From Actinomycetota bacterium (GTDB lineage: Bacteria; Actinomycetota; Acidimicrobiia; Acidimicrobiales; Ilumatobacteraceae): a DNA stretch of 64,000 bases. This document shows positions 8,411 to 16,468 of this stretch, piece by piece; position 1 is the first letter of the stretch, and each line of letters starts with the position of its first letter. Position numbers and translations under genes: made by a program. The stretch is taken from contig WLJO01000001.1 in assembly GCA_009701715.1 (NCBI GenBank), positions 114,141 to 178,140 of the forward strand. Direction: 5' to 3'. The notes beneath the pieces are model-generated. The model was not told where the DNA came from. It worked only from the letters and a program-made list of their open reading frames with translations, and ran no database searches.

Positions 8411-9229
8411 GTGAGCGAACTCCCCCCGCCTCCCCCGCCGTCTGACGGCTCGGGATTCCCGGTTCCACCCCCGTCGTCGGGCTACCCGGCTCCGCCGTCG
8501 TCCGACCACGGCCCCGCGCAGGGATACGTCGGCCAGTACCACCAGGGCTTCCAAGCGGTCGGGCGCAATGCGCGGGTGATCACGATCCTGCTCGGGATCG
8601 TTGGGGCCCTGCAGATCATCGGGATCCCGGTGCAGATTGCGCTGCACGACAAAGCCTCCAAGTTCCTCGCCGGCTCCATTACCAAGGACACCTTCGAGAG
8701 TGCGCTGCGCACCCAGCAGAACGTGGCGGGCTTCCAGGGCGGCGCCACCATCGCCGTCGCGATACTCACAATGATCTGGATGCGCAAGCTCATCAACAAC
8801 CACCGACTGCTGGGCCGACCCGGCAGCAAGTGGGGACCGGGTTGGGCAATCGGCGGCTGGTTCGTGCCGCCGGGCGCGATCTACGCGGTGCCGTGGCTCA
8901 TCTTCAAAGAGCTCTGGCGGGGTTCGGATCCGAGCAACGTGACGAACGACCCGAACTGGAAGTCTCGTCGAGTGTCCCCGCTCGTTCACGTGTGGTGGGC
9001 GCTTTACGGCTTCGTGCCGTTGGCGGGCGCACTGCTCACAACAGGGACCGCTCTGTCGAGCCTGCGTGACGTCACCAAGACCAATGACCTCGACGTCGCC
9101 AAGATGTACACCAGCAGCTTCTCGCTCCAGATCCTCGTGACGGTGTTGAGCGTCGCAGCAACTGCAACCTACGCACTGCTCGTGCAGAATCTCACCCGTC
9201 GGCAGCGGGTCCTTACCGGCGAGGACTGA
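8411..9229 (+). CDS. DUF4328-type multi-span membrane protein
   Basis: A 272-residue protein with a Pro/Ser-rich cytoplasmic N-terminus (about residues 1-40) and about four hydrophobic segments: ITILLGIVGALQIIG, a second around TIAVAILTMIWM, a third around the PLVHVWWALYGFVPLAGALL segment and a last one near the end. The conserved WGPGWAIGGWFVPPGAIY.P segment and a following basic loop identify DUF4328. Function is unknown. It overlaps the downstream phosphatase by ATGA, so the two are co-translated. Confidence 0.75.
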   Translation: MSELPPPPPPSDGSGFPVPPPSSGYPAPPSSDHGPAQGYVGQYHQGFQAVGRNARVITILLGIVGALQIIGIPVQIALHDKASKFLAGSITKDTFESALRTQQNVAGFQGGATIAVAILTMIWMRKLINNHRLLGRPGSKWGPGWAIGGWFVPPGAIYAVPWLIFKELWRGSDPSNVTNDPNWKSRRVSPLVHVWWALYGFVPLAGALLTTGTALSSLRDVTKTNDLDVAKMYTSSFSLQILVTVLSVAATATYALLVQNLTRRQRVLTGED

Positions 9230-9702
9230 TGCCGATCTACCTCGTTCGCCACGCGAAGGCGGGCAGCAAGGACAGATGGGACGGCGATGACCGTCAGCGA
9301 CCGCTGACCGACAAGGGACGCGTCCAGGCGCAACTGCTTGCCGAGCGATTTTTCCACGTGCCCGTACCGAGGATCTTCTCGAGCCCGTACGTGCGCTGCG
9401 TCGAGACCGTCCAGCCGCTGTCGAGGGCCTGCGGTGTCGACATCGAGCCGATCGAACTGCTTGCCGAGGCGGGATCGTTCGCCCCGATCATCGATCTGCT
9501 GCTGTCGGTCCCCGAACACACCGTGCTGTGCAGTCACGGCGACACGATCCCCGAGACGATCGCTGCGCTCTGCCGCCGCGGCATGGAGATCGACGGCCCC
9601 GAGGACTGGCGAAAGGGTTCGACCTGGGTACTCGCCCGGGAGGGCGAATTGTTCACGCATGCAACGGCGTGGGCCCCGCCGCGAGCCGGCGGCGGGGACT
9701 AG
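9229..9702 (+). CDS. SixA-like phosphohistidine phosphatase
   Basis: A 157-residue histidine phosphatase superfamily protein. YLVRHAKAG puts the nucleophilic His at residue 8; later core features are RPLTDKGR, IFSSPYVRCVET and VLCSHGD. The short length and RHAKAG motif fit SixA-type phosphatases, which remove phosphate from histidine phosphotransfer proteins, but small-molecule substrates are also possible. Translationally coupled to the DUF4328 protein. The stop shares CTAG with the end of the convergent ccm operon. Confidence 0.82.
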   Translation: MPIYLVRHAKAGSKDRWDGDDRQRPLTDKGRVQAQLLAERFFHVPVPRIFSSPYVRCVETVQPLSRACGVDIEPIELLAEAGSFAPIIDLLLSVPEHTVLCSHGDTIPETIAALCRRGMEIDGPEDWRKGSTWVLAREGELFTHATAWAPPRAGGGD

Positions 9703-10442
9703 TTCTTGGCGAGGGCGGCGTTCAGGTCCGCCGAGAGGGACTCGATGAGCCCTTTCACCATCGCTGGCGGATTCGACGCTGTGCACCGGTCGATGTGTGA
9801 CTTGGCTGCCACGGGATCGCCGAGATCGCGGAAGGTCAAGATGGCGAGGAAGCACTGGGCATCGGGATAGGTCGGGTCGGTCTCCACTGCCTGGTTCAGT
9901 TTGTCCACTGCTGCTGCGAGCAGCGCCGAGCGCCCTGCTCCCTCCGGTTGCTGGACCGCAACGAGCCGCGCGTACCAGCCTGAGTACGTGAGTGCCTCCA
10001 CGTTCCCCGGCTCGATCTGGAGCACCTCACCGAACTTCTGGATTGCCTGGAGCGGGCCCAGTTGCCGTGCCTCGGCGAGGAGTTGACCGACCTGGTCGTC
10101 CGCACCGATGGTTGCGCCTGTATCCGGGACCTCTTGGCCGGAGTAGTGGGCAACGAGCCATCCCGATCCAGCGCCGATCGCCAGCACACCGATCACGATG
10201 ACACCGATCCTGCCCCAGCGGGTGGGACGCCGCGGGACGATGGTCTCCTCATGACCCGACTCGATTTCGCGGATCACCGCTGCCGCACGCGCGGTGTATC
10301 CGTCGCACAAGGCGCAATAGTCGGGCTCGTCCACGTCGCCTGCCGCGCGCTCTCGATCGAGATCATCGAGCGACGCGAGCAGGAACCGTCGTTCGTCCTC
10401 GAGTTCCGCGAGCCGGTCGAGCTTTCTTCCCTGTCGACTCAT
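9699..10442 (-). CDS. ccmI: CcmI-like TPR protein, last gene of ccm operon
   Basis: A 247-residue membrane-anchored protein. A charged N-terminal coiled region (LAELEDERRFLLASLDDLDRERAAGDVDEPDY) resembles the CcmI N-terminus, a CxxC (ALCDGY) follows, one membrane segment lies near residues 80-98, and the periplasmic-side half has TPR-like repeats (IQKFGEVLQIEPGNVEALTY). CcmI holds apocytochrome c for haem ligation. Start overlaps ccmH by four bases. Assignment rests on operon position plus architecture rather than strong motif identity. Confidence 0.78.
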   Translation of the reverse strand: MSRQGRKLDRLAELEDERRFLLASLDDLDRERAAGDVDEPDYCALCDGYTARAAAVIREIESGHEETIVPRRPTRWGRIGVIVIGVLAIGAGSGWLVAHYSGQEVPDTGATIGADDQVGQLLAEARQLGPLQAIQKFGEVLQIEPGNVEALTYSGWYARLVAVQQPEGAGRSALLAAAVDKLNQAVETDPTYPDAQCFLAILTFRDLGDPVAAKSHIDRCTASNPPAMVKGLIESLSADLNAALAKN

Positions 10443-10924
10443 GACTCGTCATCCGGAGCCGTCTGCCGCGCCGCATCGACGAGTGCCCGGTCCTCTTCGC
10501 TCGGCACCCCGTCCTCGGCCCCCATCCATTTGCGGAACGCGAGGCCGAGGCCCGCAAACGCAACGACAGCGGCTGCCACCGGCAGGGCCCACACCATCGC
10601 ATCAAAGCCCGTCCGCTTGGGAACGAGCAGGAGTTGGACGCTCGAGTCACGCTGCACCGACGCGATCACCTCGGCATCGGACAGCCTTCCCTCGCGGACG
10701 AGGTCCTCGATCCTGTTCTGGAGGTTCACGGACGCCGCGTTGCGGGACTCGAAGACGCTCTCGCCCGAACACACCGGGCACGCCACACGCTTGGTGATGG
10801 AATCGATCCGGTCGTTCTCGCTGCGCGCCCCGCCGTCGCGCAGGGTGCCCACGAGGATGAGGGCAACGGCGATGCCGAGCATGAGCAGCCAAGAAGGCCA
10901 GCGCTTCAGCACAGCGACATTCAT
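10439..10924 (-). CDS. ccmH: Cytochrome c maturation thiol oxidoreductase CcmH
   Basis: A 161-residue protein with an N-terminal membrane segment (residues 11-28), the CcmH signature RVACPVCSGESVFESRN (Cys49, Cys52) and LQNRIEDLVREGRLSD, then a second membrane helix. CcmH reduces the CxxCH motif of apocytochrome c before haem attachment. Starts in an ATGA overlap with ccmG and ends in an ATGA overlap with ccmI. Confidence 0.93.
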   Translation of the reverse strand: MNVAVLKRWPSWLLMLGIAVALILVGTLRDGGARSENDRIDSITKRVACPVCSGESVFESRNAASVNLQNRIEDLVREGRLSDAEVIASVQRDSSVQLLLVPKRTGFDAMVWALPVAAAVVAFAGLGLAFRKWMGAEDGVPSEEDRALVDAARQTAPDDES

Positions 10925-11478
10925 CGGGACAGCTCCCGGAACTGTTGGATCTGTGCGCTCAACGCGTCGGCGGTCACCTTGGCGATCGTTCGGAACACCA
11001 CCAGTCCAGCGGGCGAGATAATCCATGTCTCGGGGACCTTGTTGACGGCAAACGCCACGCCAATCGACCCACGGGGGTCGAGGACGATCGGCCAGTCCCC
11101 GCCGTTGTCCGCGAAGAACTTCCGCACGGAGTCGACCGAGTCGTCCGAGAAGTCGATCGTGTACAGCTCTGCCCCGTCGGAACCGAGGCGCGCCTGCTGC
11201 TCGGCGAAACGGACCAGTTCGGGGTGCTCCTCCTTGCACGGCACACACGTGGACTGGAAGAAGTTCAGCACGACCCAGCTTCCCTTGCGCCTCGAGAGGT
11301 CCCACGTCTCACCAGCGAGCGTTGCGCCGGTGACCGCGGGAGCAGGCTTGCCAATGAGGGGGGTGTCCGCACTGTCCGTCTGATCGCTCTTGGCACCAGC
11401 GAGGACGACGAAGAGCGCGGCAAGAACCCCAGCAACTGCGAGCGCGATCCATGGTGCGATCCGGCGGCGCGAGGCCAT
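10921..11478 (-). CDS. ccmG: Thioredoxin-like CcmG/DsbE
   Basis: A 185-residue membrane-anchored thioredoxin-fold protein. One N-terminal hydrophobic helix (residues 9-29) is followed by the redoxin domain with FFQSTCVPCKEEHP (Cys78, Cys81) and a cis-proline region VPETWIISPAG. In cytochrome c maturation it keeps CcmH and apocytochrome thiols reduced. The gene is between ccmF and ccmH and coupled to ccmH, which argues for CcmG rather than a general TlpA protein. Confidence 0.9.
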   Translation of the reverse strand: MASRRRIAPWIALAVAGVLAALFVVLAGAKSDQTDSADTPLIGKPAPAVTGATLAGETWDLSRRKGSWVVLNFFQSTCVPCKEEHPELVRFAEQQARLGSDGAELYTIDFSDDSVDSVRKFFADNGGDWPIVLDPRGSIGVAFAVNKVPETWIISPAGLVVFRTIAKVTADALSAQIQQFRELSR

Positions 11479-11487
11479 GACGAGGTC

Positions 11488-13449
11488 CTACTCCCCCGCC
11501 GCGACGGGGATCGGTGCGGACACCGGGTCCGTGGGGCGACGACGGTTGCGCCCGGGGAACGCTGCGAGCAGCGTGCCGAGGATCACGACGAAACCGCCCA
11601 CCCAGATCCACAGGATCATCGGCTTGATCGCGACTCGGATCGTGGCGCGACTGCCGTCGGCCGGCATCTCGTCGAGCGTGAGGTAGATGTCTTTCACCGC
11701 ACCCGTCTTGACCGAGGGGGTGCCGATCATCATCCCGGTCTGGGTGTACCGATGCACGGAGGGCTCGTACGTGTCACGGTTGTCGATGAGCACCTGCGCC
11801 TTCTGGGTGACCCGACGATCATCGGTCTCCTGTGTGGAGCCCGAGAAGCGGAACGTGTGACCCGCGAACTCGGCAACCTCCCCCTTGTTCAGCACGAGGC
11901 GCTGGGTGTGGGTGTACGCGTTTGACGCGGCGAGCGCCACTGCGATCACGATCACGCCGATGTGCACCACCATGCCGCCGTTGGCGCGGCCGACCAGCCC
12001 GCGCCAGCCCTGGCGGCGCGTGGCGATGGCGAGCTGGCGGAACGCCGAGCCGGCGGCGAACGCGCCGAGCCCGAAGGCGAGCAAGGACTGCACGCTGTCC
12101 CCGCCGACCGCCACGCTGACAGCGAGACCGGCCACACCGCACCACGCCGGCCAGAACAGGCGCTCGCGGAGGAGTTCCTCGCTTGCCTTGCGCCACGGCA
12201 GCACTGGCGCGATTGCCATGAGCGTCAGCAGACAGAGTCCGAGCGGGCCGGTCAGACGGTCGAAGTACGGTGCCCCGACCTTCAGCTTGCGGTTCTGAAT
12301 CGCCTGCACGACCAGAGGGAAAACGGTACCGAGCAACACGACGAACGTGAACAGGCCGAACAAGACATTGTTGGCGAGGAATGCGCCCTCGCGCGAGACC
12401 GGTGAATCGATGGCGCCCGGCGAGCGCAGCCGATCGCCGCGCCAGGCAATGAGCCCGATCGAGCTGACGAGCACGATTGCGAAGAACGTCAAGAGGTACG
12501 GTCCGATGTCGCTCTCGCTGAAGGCATGCACGCTGTTGAGCACCCCGGACCGCGTGAGGAACGTTCCCAAGATGGTCAGGCTGAAGGTGGCCACGAGCAA
12601 CGAGAGGTTCCACACCCGCAGCATTGCGCGCCGCTCCTGGACGAGCACCGAGTGGATGAACGCCGTTCCGGTGAGCCACGGCATGAAACTCGCGTTCTCC
12701 ACCGGGTCCCATCCCCAGACGCCACCCCATCCGAGCACCTCATACGCCCACCACCCGCCGAGGATGATGCCGACCGTGAGGAAGCCCCACGACATGAGCG
12801 TCCAGCGACGTGTCTCGAGGAGCCAACCCTCGCCCACGCGACCGGTAATGAGCGCGGCCATCGCAAACGCGAACGGCACGCTCATACCCACGTAGCCGAG
12901 GTACAGCGCAGGCGGGTGGAACAGCACGAGGATGTGGTCCTGCAGCAGCGGGTTCGGGCCCGGTCCGTCGGTGACCCCCGGGGGACCGGCGACGAAGGGG
13001 TTCGCCGGGAACAACGTGAGGATGAAGAAGAACGTGGAGATGCCGAAGAGCACGGCGAGCGCCCACGCAACGAGTGGGTCGTCGAGACGCTGCCGATACC
13101 GCATCGCCACGGCGGCGATAAACCCGCCGAGCACGAGCACCCAGAGCAGGATCGACCCCTCCAGCGCACTCCAGGCCGCCGTGACGTTGAAGAGCGCTGG
13201 TGTTCCCCGGCTTCCGACCTGCTGGATGTACTTCAGGCTGAAGTCACGGGTGATGAGCGCTCGCTCGATCATCACGAACGCGAGCACCGCCATACCGAGC
13301 ACTACCCACGCATACCGCAGACCCGTACGCGCCATCCGGTGGGAGTGCGTTCGGGCGCTCGTCGCCATGGCGATGGCCCCGAACACCGATGCAGAGAGAC
13401 CGAGGACGAGTGCGGCGTTGCCGACGTCGCCGTTCAACGACCCGAGCAT
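11488..13449 (-). CDS. ccmF: Haem lyase subunit CcmF
   Basis: A 653-residue polytopic membrane protein. The tryptophan-rich haem-handling WWD region is WWAYEVLGWGGVWGWDPVEN at about residues 233-252, with flanking conserved HPPALYLGYVGM (about 178-190). CcmF takes haem from CcmE and, with CcmH/I, attaches it to apocytochrome c. Length is the normal size for the family. The gene sits 3 bp after ccmE and 9 bp before ccmG. Confidence 0.95.
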   Translation of the reverse strand: MLGSLNGDVGNAALVLGLSASVFGAIAMATSARTHSHRMARTGLRYAWVVLGMAVLAFVMIERALITRDFSLKYIQQVGSRGTPALFNVTAAWSALEGSILLWVLVLGGFIAAVAMRYRQRLDDPLVAWALAVLFGISTFFFILTLFPANPFVAGPPGVTDGPGPNPLLQDHILVLFHPPALYLGYVGMSVPFAFAMAALITGRVGEGWLLETRRWTLMSWGFLTVGIILGGWWAYEVLGWGGVWGWDPVENASFMPWLTGTAFIHSVLVQERRAMLRVWNLSLLVATFSLTILGTFLTRSGVLNSVHAFSESDIGPYLLTFFAIVLVSSIGLIAWRGDRLRSPGAIDSPVSREGAFLANNVLFGLFTFVVLLGTVFPLVVQAIQNRKLKVGAPYFDRLTGPLGLCLLTLMAIAPVLPWRKASEELLRERLFWPAWCGVAGLAVSVAVGGDSVQSLLAFGLGAFAAGSAFRQLAIATRRQGWRGLVGRANGGMVVHIGVIVIAVALAASNAYTHTQRLVLNKGEVAEFAGHTFRFSGSTQETDDRRVTQKAQVLIDNRDTYEPSVHRYTQTGMMIGTPSVKTGAVKDIYLTLDEMPADGSRATIRVAIKPMILWIWVGGFVVILGTLLAAFPGRNRRRPTDPVSAPIPVAAGE

Positions 13450-13452
13450 GGG

Positions 13453-13989
13453 TCAGGCCGCCTGCGGGCAGGTGGAGGACTCGGCGGTGTCGATCCGCGA
13501 CTTGTTCTTGGCGGCGTACTCATTCGAGTGCTTGACCTCAACCTCGTTCCCGAGGAATGTGCCACCCGACAGCCGACCGCGGACGACCACCGGGATGCAT
13601 TCCTGAAACTTGCCACCGGGGTCACCGTCGTACACCACGGGCATCGTCTTGCCGTTGAAGGCGATGATGAATCGGGTCTCGGTGTCGTCCCTCGTGAGCG
13701 ATCCCCTCTCGACGGTTCCCTGCACCCGGAGGGACCGGTCGGCGGAGCAGCCGGCCTTGACGCTCACCTCGTCCACGTTGCAGTAGTAGTCGAGCGACTT
13801 GCCGAGGAACTGGGTGATCACCACGACACCGGCCACGACGACGACAGCCAGGACGATGATCGGGCCGATACGGCGACGGTTCCGTCGCCCCGAGGGCGTG
13901 ACGTCCGGGCGGGGCGTGAGGTTCAGCCCGGCGTTGACGTCGGATTCGACGTCCGCATCCTCGGGCTGGGGTGCTGAGGTGTCCGTCAC
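13453..13989 (-). CDS. ccmE: Haem chaperone CcmE
   Basis: A 178-residue protein with a single membrane anchor (about residues 41-62) and an OB-fold domain. The haem-binding motif is VKHSNEY, giving His154 and Tyr158 in an HxxxY arrangement; some Gram-positive and archaeal CcmE proteins have CxxxY instead, so this is the classical type. Extra cysteines (70, 81, 131, 174) are unusual for CcmE and may form disulfides. GTG start at 13989 overlaps the ccmD stop by GTGA. Confidence 0.9.
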   Translation of the reverse strand: MTDTSAPQPEDADVESDVNAGLNLTPRPDVTPSGRRNRRRIGPIIVLAVVVVAGVVVITQFLGKSLDYYCNVDEVSVKAGCSADRSLRVQGTVERGSLTRDDTETRFIIAFNGKTMPVVYDGDPGGKFQECIPVVVRGRLSGGTFLGNEVEVKHSNEYAAKNKSRIDTAESSTCPQAA

Positions 13990-14120
13990 GTCCAGGGAAG
14001 TTCCTCGCTCTTGGCAACGCGCCCAGCCCGTCGGGCCCGCCTCAACAACACGGTTGCGTACGACAGCAGCGAACCCAGCGTGAGGGCGTAACAGATGGCC
14101 ACAAAGACGTTGTCACGCAC
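13986..14120 (-). CDS. ccmD: Small membrane protein CcmD
   Basis: A 44-residue reading frame in the ccmC-ccmE gap. It starts at GTG 14120 with AAGGAG at 14133-14128, seven bases upstream, overlaps the ccmC end by 8 bp and ends in a GTGA overlap with ccmE. The product has one hydrophobic helix (VFVAICYALTLGSLLSYATV) followed by a strongly basic tail (RRARRAGR). Size, topology and place between ccmC and ccmE match CcmD, which stabilises the CcmC-CcmE complex and helps release haem-loaded CcmE. Confidence 0.85.
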   Translation of the reverse strand: MRDNVFVAICYALTLGSLLSYATVLLRRARRAGRVAKSEELPWT

Positions 14121-14919
14121 GTGAATGCTCCTTGGTCTCCGCCCGGCGCTCCACTAGGGCAACGTCAAGGTCTGCATCGTCGTACTGGTCCTCGAGGTAC
14201 ATCGCCCGCTGGCGGTGCAGCACCAGCCAAAAGTAGAGCAGGGAGAACGCGATGAGCCCAACGAACAGCGAGAACAGCATCAGACCGTCCATCTTGACGT
14301 CACCGCTGGGATTGGCGACCGAGGCCTCCTGATGCAGGGATCGCCAGAGCTCGACGCTGAAGTGCACGAGCGGGATCTCGATCACTGCGAGCAGACCGAG
14401 AACCGCCGAACGCTTTGCCCTCGCCTGATGGCTGCCGCCGAGGCGCCGAACCGCGAGGTAGCCGACGTAGGTGACGAACAGGAATGCGGTGGTGGTGAGG
14501 CGGGCGTCCCATGCCCAGTACACACCCCAGGTGAGACGACCCCAGAGCGAGCCGGTGATGAGCGTGAGCGCCATGAACATCACACCGATCTCGGCCGAGG
14601 CGCCCGCAACCCTGTCCCACGCGAGCGAGTGCGCCCGACGGAAGAGGTACATGGCCGAGGACAGCCCCGTGACACCGAACGCGAGGTACGCAACCCACGC
14701 CGTCGGCACGTGGATGTACATGATTCGGACCGAACTCTGCTGGGTCTGGTCCGGCGGCGAGAACAGCAGCCCGAACAGGACGAGCCACACAACCAGGACG
14801 AGCGTTGCCACACCGAGCACGCGGCTGAAGCCGGTGGAAGTGATCCCGCGCCAGCGCCGGGACACGGCACTGGCGTTCGTGCCGGGAATGCTCTGGGGGT
14901 TGGGCACCGTGGTGGACAT
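14113..14919 (-). CDS. ccmC: Haem transport/handling protein CcmC
   Basis: A 268-residue protein with six predicted membrane helices. The conserved WWD-type segment is WGVYWAWDARLT, preceded by MYIHVPTAWVAYL (external histidine region). CcmC loads haem on to CcmE at the outer face of the membrane. The N-terminus has a 30-residue polar extension. Three bases separate it from ccmB. Confidence 0.93.
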   Translation of the reverse strand: MSTTVPNPQSIPGTNASAVSRRWRGITSTGFSRVLGVATLVLVVWLVLFGLLFSPPDQTQQSSVRIMYIHVPTAWVAYLAFGVTGLSSAMYLFRRAHSLAWDRVAGASAEIGVMFMALTLITGSLWGRLTWGVYWAWDARLTTTAFLFVTYVGYLAVRRLGGSHQARAKRSAVLGLLAVIEIPLVHFSVELWRSLHQEASVANPSGDVKMDGLMLFSLFVGLIAFSLLYFWLVLHRQRAMYLEDQYDDADLDVALVERRAETKEHSRA

Positions 14920-14922
14920 CGA

Positions 14923-15624
14923 TCAGGCTTCTTCCAGTAGCGGCCCGAAGGCCAGCACTCCAGCGGCACCGAACACCGCGGCGAAGATCGCCAGCATGCC
15001 GACCCACGGCCAGCCATCGGAGATCTCGACACCTGCTCGAATACCTTCGCCCCCCCGGGTTCCGAACGCCGCTTCGAACGCTCGGGTTGCCCCTATGAGG
15101 ACGGGCGCCACCACCGGGAGCAGCAGGAGCGGGAGCAATGTTTCCCGACCCTTTGCGCCGGCAGCGAGGCCGCCATAGAGCGTACCGACGAAGGCGAGAC
15201 CAGAGGTCGCGAGGAACGCAGTGACGATCACCAGCACGATGCCCGCCGGACGGATGTGCGAGGCATAAAAGACAATGACACCGACAAGGAGCAGGGCTTC
15301 GAGCACCACCAGTTGTGCAGCGAGGGCAAGCGCCTTTCCCAAATAAATGCCCGCAGGGTCGACGCCAGCAACCCTCAGGGTGTCGAGTGCCCCATCCGCT
15401 GTCTCCACCGCGAAGGTCCGCTGCACGAGCACGATGAGGCTGAACGTGGTGGCGAGCCAGAACAGGCCCGGCGCAACGCGAGCCGTGATCTCGTCCCTGT
15501 CGAGCGCAAAGGCGAAGAGCACCAGCGTGAGGCCCGCGAACGGCAACACCTGATTCGTCACCTGACGGCTCCGCCACTCGATGCCCAGATCCTTCGCTGC
15601 GACCAGTCGGGCGGTTCTCCACAT
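14923..15624 (-). CDS. ccmB: Haem exporter subunit CcmB
   Basis: A 233-residue, six-helix ABC permease. MWRTARLVAAKDLGIEWRSRQ is the typical CcmB opening, followed by VLVQRTFAVETADGALDTL. CcmA-CcmB uses ATP to free holo-CcmE from CcmC. ATG 15624 lies one base after the ccmA stop, which supports that start over longer in-frame extensions through ccmA. Confidence 0.92.
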   Translation of the reverse strand: MWRTARLVAAKDLGIEWRSRQVTNQVLPFAGLTLVLFAFALDRDEITARVAPGLFWLATTFSLIVLVQRTFAVETADGALDTLRVAGVDPAGIYLGKALALAAQLVVLEALLLVGVIVFYASHIRPAGIVLVIVTAFLATSGLAFVGTLYGGLAAGAKGRETLLPLLLLPVVAPVLIGATRAFEAAFGTRGGEGIRAGVEISDGWPWVGMLAIFAAVFGAAGVLAFGPLLEEA

Positions 15625-15625
15625 G

Positions 15626-16354
15626 TCAGACCCGACCTCCGCGGTCAGCGCCGGCATCGTCGGGTGACTCGTTGTGGACAAGCCCACCGGCAACGGTGAC
15701 AATGCGCGTGGCCAGAGCCTTGGCCCGCTCCAGTTCGTGGGAGGCAACGAGCACGGTGGCCCCTGCACCCACTGCACGACGGATCACGTCGTCAAGCAGG
15801 TCACGGCCGTCAGCGTCAAGGCCGGCATGCGGTTCGTCGAGCAGCCAGAGCCGGGCGCGACGGGCAATGAGGCAGGCGAGCGCGGTCCGGCGGCGCTGAC
15901 CCGCAGACAACCGGCCGGCGGGCACGGTTGCGAGCCTCCCGTCGAGCCCCAACTGTGTGAGCGCTGCGTTGATCTCGCCGTCACTTGCCCCGGCGGTGCG
16001 ACCCCAGAAGCGCACGTTCTCCCGAACCGAGAGGTCCGCATACAGGCCGTTCTGGTGGCCAAGGAGGCCTACGTGCTGGCGAATCGCCGCCCGATCGGTC
16101 CTTAGATCGTGACCGAGCACCTCGGCCTCGCCCCGGACAAGGGGCACCAGCCCTGCACAAAGGCGCAGCAGCGTGGTCTTTCCGGCACCGTTCGGCCCCT
16201 TCAGGAGCAGCACCTCGCCGGCCTGCACCTCGAGCGAGGCACCGGCCAGGGCGGGGAATCGGCCGAGCACGGCCACCACGTGGCGGAGCGCAACGACCGG
16301 CGCCGCTATCGCGACGGTAGTGCTGGGCGCTGGGACGGGCTCCACGGGAGACAT
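15626..16354 (-). CDS. ccmA: Cytochrome c maturation ABC ATPase CcmA
   Basis: A 242-residue ATP-binding subunit. Walker A GPNGAGKTT at about residues 53-61, signature LSAGQRRR, Walker B LWLLDEPHAGLD and VASHEL are all present. It is the first gene of the nine-gene ccm operon. ATG 16354 is supported by TACCGT at 16370-16365 ten bases upstream; longer in-frame starts would run through that promoter. Confidence 0.92.
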   Translation of the reverse strand: MSPVEPVPAPSTTVAIAAPVVALRHVVAVLGRFPALAGASLEVQAGEVLLLKGPNGAGKTTLLRLCAGLVPLVRGEAEVLGHDLRTDRAAIRQHVGLLGHQNGLYADLSVRENVRFWGRTAGASDGEINAALTQLGLDGRLATVPAGRLSAGQRRRTALACLIARRARLWLLDEPHAGLDADGRDLLDDVIRRAVGAGATVLVASHELERAKALATRIVTVAGGLVHNESPDDAGADRGGRV

Positions 16355-16364
16355 TCGACTCTGG

Positions 16365-16370
16365 ACGGTA
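16365..16370 (-). promoter_or_regulatory. -10 element (TACCGT) of ccm operon
   Basis: TACCGT precedes ATG 16354 by 10 nt on the minus strand; the divergent sortase promoter lies 85 bp away. Confidence 0.45.
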
Positions 16371-16454
16371 CCGGAGGGGAACGCGCCGACCGCTGTCGAG
16401 AGGGTGATCCACCAGTACTGGGTGAGTTGACGGATGGCACCCGAACCGACCCGA

Positions 16455-16460
16455 TAGGTT
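16455..16460 (+). promoter_or_regulatory. -10 element (TAGGTT) of sortase pair
   Basis: TAGGTT ends 8 nt before GTG 16469, the inferred leaderless start. Confidence 0.45.
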
Positions 16461-16468
16461 CGATCGCT

